This document shows positions 43,015 to 48,335 of a stretch of 48,335 bases of DNA, piece after piece. The notes beneath the pieces were generated by a model, which ran no database searches, was not told the origin of the DNA, and was given only the letters and a program-made list of their open reading frames with translations. Source of the DNA: an uncultured Algimonas sp. (lineage in GTDB: Bacteria; Pseudomonadota; Alphaproteobacteria; Caulobacterales; Maricaulaceae). The translations under genes and the position numbers were made by a program. The DNA lies in contig NZ_CANMJB010000012.1 of the NCBI RefSeq assembly GCF_947498175.1, positions 1-48,335 on the forward strand, written 5' to 3'. The stretch's first letter is position 1; the number at the start of each line of letters is the position of its first letter.

Positions 43015-44133
43015 CTACAGCGCGCCGAAAAAGCGCTGAAGGTCGTCGGCCACGATGCCGGGCTGTTCCCATTCCATGAAATGGCCGCCCTGATCCGTCT
43101 CCGTCCAATGACCGATCGGCCCCTGGCGTTCCATCCATTCGCGCGGGGTCGGGAACATGTCGTGTCTCGGCATCAGATAGCCGACCGGCACGTCGGCGCG
43201 GCCCCAGCTGCCCGGCGAGCGCACGGCTTCGTAATACAGCCGCATGGAGGATCCGATGGTCTGGGTCGCCCAGTAGATCGTCAGGTTCGTCAGGAAGGCG
43301 TCCCGCCCGACCCGGCTCATCGGGTCGCCGTCATGGTCGACCCATTTGTGGAACTTCTCGACAATCCAGGACGCCAACCCGGCCGGCGAGTCGTTCAGCG
43401 CGACGGCGAGCGTCTGCGGCTTGGACGCGTGGAGCTGTGCATAGGCCATCTCGGTCTGCATCCAATTCTGTGCATTCGCGACGAATTCCGCCTCGGCCTC
43501 CGACAGGTCTGTCGGGATCTCGCCCTGCAGATAAGGGTTCGTGCCGCCCGTGTGGGAGCCGATGACGGCCTCCGGATGGGACAGGGCCATGGCCGACGCC
43601 ACGCCCGCGCCCAGATCGGACGACCGCATGCCGTAGCGTTCATAGCCCAGAACGTCGTGCATCAGCGCATGCATCATCGGCGCCATCGCCGCCGGGCTCA
43701 TGCCCGGTTCGGACGGGCGGTCGGAGAAGCCGAAGCCCGGCAACGACGCCGCGACGACGTGAAAGGCCGGCTCGCCTTCGGTCAATTGCGGGATCAGGTC
43801 CAGCATCTGCACGAAGGAGGACGGCCAGCCATGCAGCAGGAGCAACGGGATCGCATCGTCCCGCGACGATGTCGCGTGAACGAAATGCACGTCCAGCCCG
43901 TCGACCCGCGCCTTGAAATGGTCGAACCCGTTCAGCCGGTCCTGTTCAGCCTCCCAGTCATAGCCGTTCCGCCAGTAATCGATCAGGGTTTCGAGATAGT
44001 CTGTCTTAGTCCCGTAATCCCAACCGGCGCCCGCGACCGTGTCCGGAAAGCGTGTCTGCGAGAGCCGCGCGCGAAGATCGTCGATGATGTCGGATGCGAT
44101 GTCGATGGTAAAAGCGTCGGCGTTGGATGTCAT
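43015..44133 (-). CDS. Epoxide hydrolase (alpha/beta hydrolase with EHN domain)
   Basis: 372 residues. The N-terminal epoxide hydrolase region (IIDDLRARLSQTRFPDTVAG) precedes the alpha/beta core. LLLLHGWPSS provides the oxyanion HGWP motif, SSDLGAGVAS the nucleophile elbow with Asp, HTGGTNPYLQ a cap segment, and GGHFMEWEQP the catalytic His. The enzyme opens epoxides to diols; physiological substrate is unknown. GGGAGA precedes ATG 44133. It is on the same strand as caiB and lon, separated by 88 bp, and just upstream of rnpB. Confidence 0.93.
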   Translation of the reverse strand: MTSNADAFTIDIASDIIDDLRARLSQTRFPDTVAGAGWDYGTKTDYLETLIDYWRNGYDWEAEQDRLNGFDHFKARVDGLDVHFVHATSSRDDAIPLLLLHGWPSSFVQMLDLIPQLTEGEPAFHVVAASLPGFGFSDRPSEPGMSPAAMAPMMHALMHDVLGYERYGMRSSDLGAGVASAMALSHPEAVIGSHTGGTNPYLQGEIPTDLSEAEAEFVANAQNWMQTEMAYAQLHASKPQTLAVALNDSPAGLASWIVEKFHKWVDHDGDPMSRVGRDAFLTNLTIYWATQTIGSSMRLYYEAVRSPGSWGRADVPVGYLMPRHDMFPTPREWMERQGPIGHWTETDQGGHFMEWEQPGIVADDLQRFFGAL

Positions 44134-44221
44134 GACGATCTCTCCCGATTGGCCCTCAAAGCATAGCACATATGCAAGACGATTGCATGACCCGCCCTCG
44201 ACCCGACTTGGAAACCGGCGT

Positions 44222-45547
44222 TCAGGACCAACGGGGCGGATCGGCATGGAGGCGCCGCGCAGGCCTGTCCCAATGCATCGCCTGGTCGGACGGCCAGCGC
44301 ACGCGCCGCGCCGGACCCCAGTCGGTCGGCTCCACCGGCTCCGCCAGATCGGCCGCGCCCACCGGTGCCAAGTCAGCCCCGTCATTGTCCGCCGGAACCG
44401 AAGCCAGCAGCGCCGCAGTCCGCGCCAGCGACAGCCGCGCCGACATGGGCCGCCCCAACCGCACCGCCCGCATCACCGCCGCCGCCATCAGATAGCCCGT
44501 CGCGAAGTCCAGCGCCTGGACGGGCAGCGGCATGGGCGTGTCCGCGCCCGCCCATTCCATGCCGCGATGAGCGATTCCGCTGCTCATCTGCACGAGGCTG
44601 TCGAAGCCGCGCCGTCCGGCCCATGGTCCGGTCCAGCCATAGGCGTTGAGCGCCACGTCGATCAGCCGCGGATTGGCCGCCCGTCGAACGGACTCGCCCA
44701 GTCCCAGCGCGTCGAGCGCATCCTTGCGGTAGCCGTGAACGAAGACATCGGCCTCCGACAGCAAGTCCAGAAGCTGCCTGCGGCCATCCTCCGTCTTCAG
44801 ATCCAGCGTGGCCAGCCGCTTGCCCGGCGTCACTTCGGTCTCCACGAGCGCCTCGCCCCAGCCAGGCGGATCGATGCGCAGCACATCCGCGCCGAACCCC
44901 GCCAGCGTGCGCGTGCAGACCGGCCCGGCCAGTACGCGCGTCAGGTCCAGAACTTTCAGTCCGCGCAAGGGCCGCTCGGCCGGACCGGGCCGCCACAGCG
45001 TGCCGCGCCCGTCATGACGCTGCCAGGCGATCAGGGGTTCGGATGCGACGGCGCGGCCTTGCGGATGCGCCCGCCAGTCTTCCAAGCTCATCAGCCGCGC
45101 CGCACAGCCGTCCTGCGCGACGACGGCCGCCTCGACCGCTTCGGCGGGCATTCCGGCGACGACCGCTTCGACCCGGGCGCGGTCGGCGTCGACATCCAGC
45201 GCGCGCAGGGCGGCGGCCTTGTGATGGGGCGCGTTGGTGTGCAGGCGGACGAAGCCGTCTGCGGCGCGGTAGATGCCCGCCAGCGCGTCCCAGACGGGCG
45301 GCAGCTCCCAGCCTTGGGGTTGGACCGTGAAGCCGAACCAGAGCGACGCCAGACGGCGGTCGATCACGACCGGCGCGCGCCGATCCGCCAGCGCGCCCGC
45401 TTCCGCGCAGGCCGCGCCGATGGAGGCGACGGCCAGGTCGCTGACGGCGAAGGCGGAGGGCCAGCTGCCCTGCCCTGTTTCCGCGTAGTCCGGACCGTCC
45501 ATTCCCGCCGCGTCGAGCGCGGCCGAAATCCGGATCCGGATGTCCAT
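44222..45547 (-). CDS. CaiB/BaiF family (class III) CoA transferase
   Basis: 441 residues. The core PLRGLKVLDLTRVLAGPVC and TLAGFGADVLRIDPPGW, followed by LDLKTEDGRRQLLDLLSEAD and VALNAYGWTGPWAGRRGFD, are typical of this family, which moves CoA between organic acids through an Asp-linked intermediate. The first ~190 residues are an extra, less conserved half, so the order resembles members with a swapped or duplicated domain. The substrate is unknown. The ATG shares one base with the lon stop (TGATG), so it is translated downstream of lon. Confidence 0.88.
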   Translation of the reverse strand: MDIRIRISAALDAAGMDGPDYAETGQGSWPSAFAVSDLAVASIGAACAEAGALADRRAPVVIDRRLASLWFGFTVQPQGWELPPVWDALAGIYRAADGFVRLHTNAPHHKAAALRALDVDADRARVEAVVAGMPAEAVEAAVVAQDGCAARLMSLEDWRAHPQGRAVASEPLIAWQRHDGRGTLWRPGPAERPLRGLKVLDLTRVLAGPVCTRTLAGFGADVLRIDPPGWGEALVETEVTPGKRLATLDLKTEDGRRQLLDLLSEADVFVHGYRKDALDALGLGESVRRAANPRLIDVALNAYGWTGPWAGRRGFDSLVQMSSGIAHRGMEWAGADTPMPLPVQALDFATGYLMAAAVMRAVRLGRPMSARLSLARTAALLASVPADNDGADLAPVGAADLAEPVEPTDWGPARRVRWPSDQAMHWDRPARRLHADPPRWS

Positions 45548-47949
45548 CAGTGGGGTTGGGTGCCCATGTCCGGACCGGTCTCCAGCGACGGCGTGCCGCC
45601 CAGCAGGATACCGGACAGCTGCGCTGCGTCGGCCTCGGTCCAGTCGATGGCCACAGGCGCGGATGCCAACGCATGTTCCAATACCTCGTCCACCGAGCCG
45701 ACCGGGATGATGCGCAATTCGTCCTTCACATTGTCCGGAATCTCGGCGAGGTCCTTCTCGTTCTCGTCGGGGATCAGCACGGTCGTCACGCCGCCGCGCA
45801 ATGCGGCGAGCAGCTTCTCCTTCAATCCGCCGATCGGCAGGACGCGGCCGCGCAAGGTCACTTCGCCCGTCATCGCGACGTCGGAGCGCACCGGAATGCC
45901 GGTCAGCACGGACACCATGGCCGTGACCATGGCGATGCCCGCGCTCGGCCCGTCCTTGGGCGTCGCGCCCTCGGGCACATGGACATGGATGTCGCGCGAA
46001 CGGAACTCGCGCGGAGAGATCCCCAACTCCGGCGCGCGCGCCTGGACGTAGGAGTTCGCCGCCGAGATCGATTCCTTCATCACCTCCTTGAGGTTGCCCG
46101 TCACCGTCATCTTGCCCCGGCCCGACATGGAGACCGCTTCGATGGTCAGCAGATCGCCGCCCACTTCGGTCCAGGCCAGACCGGTCACGACGCCGATCCT
46201 GTCTTCCGTCTCGGTGCGGCCGAAACGATGTTTCTTCACGCCGAGGAAATCGCCGATATTGTCCGCCGTGACGCCGATCGCTTCGGACTCGCCCTTGATG
46301 ATGAAGGTCAGCGCCTTGCGCGCCAGCCGGGCGATTTCGCGCTTGAGCGAGCGCACGCCGGCTTCGCGCGTATAGTAGCGGATGATCGCGCGGACCGCAT
46401 CGTCGGACACGTCGAATTCGTCCGCCTTCAGCCCGTTTTCCTTGAGCTGTTCGGGGATCAGGTGGCGACGCGCGATTTCGACCTTCTCGTCTTCCGTATA
46501 GCCCGGAATGCGGATGATCTCCATCCGGTCGAGCAAAGGCTGCGGCATGTTCAGGCTATTGGCCGTGGTGACGAACATGACGTCGGACAGGTCGTAATCC
46601 ACGTCCAGATAATGATCGTTGAACGTATCGTTCTGTTCCGGATCCAGCACTTCGAGCAGAGCGGCGCTCGGGTCGCCGCGATGGTCGTGGCCCATCTTGT
46701 CGATCTCGTCGAACAGGAAGAAGGGGTTGACGTATTTCGCCTTCTTCATCGACTGGATCACCCGGCCTGGCATGGAGCCGATATAGGTCCGGCGATGGCC
46801 GCGAATCTCGGACTCGTCGCGCACGCCGCCCAGGCTGACCCGCACGAATTCGCGGCCCGTGGCTTTCGCGATGGACTTGCCGAGCGAGGTCTTGCCCACG
46901 CCGGGCGGGCCGACCAGGCACAGGATCGGGCCCTTCACCTTCTTCGTACGCGTCTGCACGGCGAGATGCTCGATGATGCGTTCCTTGACCTTGTCGAGGC
47001 CGTAATGATCCTGGTCGAGAATGGCCTGCGCCTTGTCGAGATCGCGCTGGACGCGCTTCTTCTTGCCCCACGGCACGGACAGCATCCAGTCGATATAGTT
47101 GCGCGACACGTTGGCTTCCGCGCTCATCGGGCTCATCTGCCCCAGCTTCTTCAGCTCCTTGGTCAGCTTCTCGCGCGCTTCCTTGGACAGCTTGGTCTTC
47201 TCGGCCTTTTCCAGCAGCTCGGCCATCTCGTCGACCTCGTCGTCGCCGAGCTCGGTCTTGATCGCCTTCATCTGCTCGTTGAGATAATATTCGCGCTGCG
47301 TCTTCTCCATCTGGCGCTTGACGCGGCTGCGGATCTTCTTCTCGACCTTCAGCACGGAGGTCTCGCCGCCGATGATCTCCATGATCCGGGCGAGCCGTGC
47401 GGCCGGGTCGGGCATTTCCAGCAAGGCCTGCTTGTCCGCCAGATCCGCGCCCAGATGCACGGCGACCGTGTCGGCCAGCTTGGATGCATCGGTCGTATCG
47501 ACGACGGAGGCGACGACTTCCTCGGCGATGCGGTTGTTGACGGTGCCGAAATCGGCAAACGCCTCGCGCACGTCCTTGGCCAGCGCGCCGGATTTCGCCG
47601 TGTCGAACTCGGTCGGCAACGGCTCCAGCGCGCCTTCCAGATAGCCGTCGCGCGCCGTCAGCCCGGTCGCTTTCGCGCGCACCTGGCCTTCGACCAACAC
47701 CCGCACCGTGCCGTCCGGCAGCTTGAGCAACTGCATGATCTTGGCCACGCAACCGAAATCGAACAGATCGTCCGCACCCGGCGAGTCCGTTTCCGGATCG
47801 CGCTGCGTCAGCAGGAAGATCTGCTTGTCTGCGGACATGACCGCTTCCAGCGCCCGGATGGACTTTTCGCGGCCGACGAACAGCGGCACGACCATGTGCG
47901 GAAACACGACGATGTCGCGCAAGGGAAGAACGGGAAGGGTCTGCGTCAT
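45547..47949 (-). CDS. lon: ATP-dependent protease La
   Basis: 800 residues, LonA type: N-terminal LAN domain ([20 protein letters not shown]), coiled-coil region, AAA+ module with Walker [10 protein letters not shown] (347-355) and Walker [12 protein letters not shown], and the protease domain with the Ser-Lys dyad S669 ([11 protein letters not shown]) and K710 ([11 protein letters not shown]). It degrades misfolded and regulatory proteins; in Caulobacter it removes DnaA and CcrM. No strong ribosome-binding site or sigma32 promoter could be placed upstream. The acidic C-terminal tail after residue ~785 is longer than in E. coli. Confidence 0.98.
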   Translation of the reverse strand: MTQTLPVLPLRDIVVFPHMVVPLFVGREKSIRALEAVMSADKQIFLLTQRDPETDSPGADDLFDFGCVAKIMQLLKLPDGTVRVLVEGQVRAKATGLTARDGYLEGALEPLPTEFDTAKSGALAKDVREAFADFGTVNNRIAEEVVASVVDTTDASKLADTVAVHLGADLADKQALLEMPDPAARLARIMEIIGGETSVLKVEKKIRSRVKRQMEKTQREYYLNEQMKAIKTELGDDEVDEMAELLEKAEKTKLSKEAREKLTKELKKLGQMSPMSAEANVSRNYIDWMLSVPWGKKKRVQRDLDKAQAILDQDHYGLDKVKERIIEHLAVQTRTKKVKGPILCLVGPPGVGKTSLGKSIAKATGREFVRVSLGGVRDESEIRGHRRTYIGSMPGRVIQSMKKAKYVNPFFLFDEIDKMGHDHRGDPSAALLEVLDPEQNDTFNDHYLDVDYDLSDVMFVTTANSLNMPQPLLDRMEIIRIPGYTEDEKVEIARRHLIPEQLKENGLKADEFDVSDDAVRAIIRYYTREAGVRSLKREIARLARKALTFIIKGESEAIGVTADNIGDFLGVKKHRFGRTETEDRIGVVTGLAWTEVGGDLLTIEAVSMSGRGKMTVTGNLKEVMKESISAANSYVQARAPELGISPREFRSRDIHVHVPEGATPKDGPSAGIAMVTAMVSVLTGIPVRSDVAMTGEVTLRGRVLPIGGLKEKLLAALRGGVTTVLIPDENEKDLAEIPDNVKDELRIIPVGSVDEVLEHALASAPVAIDWTEADAAQLSGILLGGTPSLETGPDMGTQPH

Positions 47950-48335
47950 ATCAGGCGGCGGCTTTCAAAGGTTCGGACTCGATAGGCGACAAGGTGGGAG
48001 AGCCGCGAGCCAAGCGCAAGGCCAGGAGTCAGGAAAGCAAGGGGATAGGTACGACCGGGCATCGGGGCCACGGCGGGGTCGGTCTGTGCCGCCGGTTGGC
48101 GACACGAGGCGCGGGCTTTCGCTCCCGAAGGATTGAAAGCAAAGACACACCTATTTACGGGGGCGAAAGCCCGCGCGAGGAGTCCGGCCCGATGCCGCCG
48201 TCCGGCGTGGGGCCCACCCCTGAGATCCACGGCCTCCCCCCGACTGCCGAACCTGGCAAGGCGGGGATCTTAAGCGCGCGCGGAGCCCAGGGACCAGCCA
48301 CACGTCGGGACGAGACATCGGAGGACGCGGACGGC
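47950..48335. other. Non-coding region upstream of lon
   Basis: About 386 bp to the window end without a plausible gene; the open frame at 47946-48230 (minus) is Arg/Pro/Ala-rich and spans a palindromic repeat. It must hold the lon promoter, but no well-spaced -35/-10 pair was identified. A copy of the GCGCGGGC palindromic element lies at 48101-48176. Confidence 0.5.
48101..48176 (+). repeat. GCGCGGGC palindromic element, third copy
   Basis: Arms of 19 bp, GCGCGGGCTTTCGCTCCCG (48109-48127) and its complement with one wobble (48158-48176), enclose a ~30-nt loop GAAGGATTGAAAGCAAAGAC continuing to ACCTATTTAC. Loop and left flank CACGAGGCGCGGGC match the copy at 18890-18967 in opposite orientation. 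Confidence 0.75.

Noticed and set aside
42541-43039. Plus-strand open frames of about 100-150 codons
   Set aside because: They lie on the complement of RNase P RNA, whose universal segments are plainly present.
44039-46051. 670-codon open frame opposite caiB and lon
   Set aside because: It spans the two coupled minus-strand genes and the intergenic gap; its composition is that of reverse-complemented coding DNA.
45550-47985. 811-codon open frame on the plus strand opposite lon
   Set aside because: It mirrors lon codon structure in a GC-rich genome, has His/Arg/Asp-rich composition without domains, and lon itself is complete with all catalytic motifs.

Overview
The window comes from a GC-rich alphaproteobacterium, most likely the Caulobacterales/Maricaulales/Hyphomonadaceae side of the class. 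The evidence is a DUF1476 (zeta) inhibitor gene of the alphaproteobacterial F1-ATPase, CGFS glutaredoxin and BolA beside the pur genes, a Gly/Pro-rich alphaproteobacterial coding style, and many GTG/TTG starts inside stop-start overlaps. Most of it is conserved chromosomal core. I see no phage, plasmid, CRISPR or defence system.

Layout. 1-690 (minus): tRNA-Tyr, tRNA-Gly and the 5' part of tuf. 852-6033 (plus): rlmB, ubiA, an exported Tat-lipoprotein msrB, a promoter/structured RNA/terminator unit at 3566-3768, a small secreted protein, a YciI-like protein and a cytochrome P450. 6034-7013 is non-coding and repeat-rich. 7014-8715 (minus): an OmpA-family porin with a cysteine-repeat linker, and tRNA-Lys. 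8816-13271 (minus): tgt, queA, two cyclophilins, coaD and the ATPase zeta gene. 13485-18115 (plus): purC-purS-purQ-purL, then bolA and grxD. 18116-19283 is a second repeat region whose ends are ~190-bp inverted copies of one sequence. 19284-26028 is mixed: rpsD, rarD, two small membrane proteins, trmJ, icd, a VOC protein with a coupled small protein, a MipA/OmpV porin and a lipoprotein.

26033-42405 (minus) is an uninterrupted division and cell-wall (dcw) cluster: mraZ-rsmH-ftsL-ftsI-murE-murF-mraY-murD-ftsW-murG-murC-murB-ddl-ftsQ-ftsA. No intergenic gap exceeds 4 bp and almost every junction is a stop-start overlap. It stops at ftsA: ftsZ does not follow, and convergent envelope genes abut instead. 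In front of mraZ lie four TGG repeats at exact 10-bp spacing (probable MraZ operator) and then rnpB (RNase P RNA). Upstream on the same strand are an epoxide hydrolase, a CaiB-type CoA transferase and lon, the last two joined by a TGATG overlap.

How the parts work together: the dcw cluster makes UDP-MurNAc-pentapeptide (meso-DAP type, from the DNPR motif of MurE), lipid I and II, and the septal synthase FtsW-FtsI with FtsQ, FtsL and FtsA. tgt/queA make queuosine; purCSQL carries out middle steps of IMP synthesis; bolA/grxD handle Fe-S cluster traffic. The least explained items are the structured RNA at 3601-3768, the interspersed palindromic repeat families, the loss of two zinc-ligand cysteines in Tgt, and the missing ftsZ.
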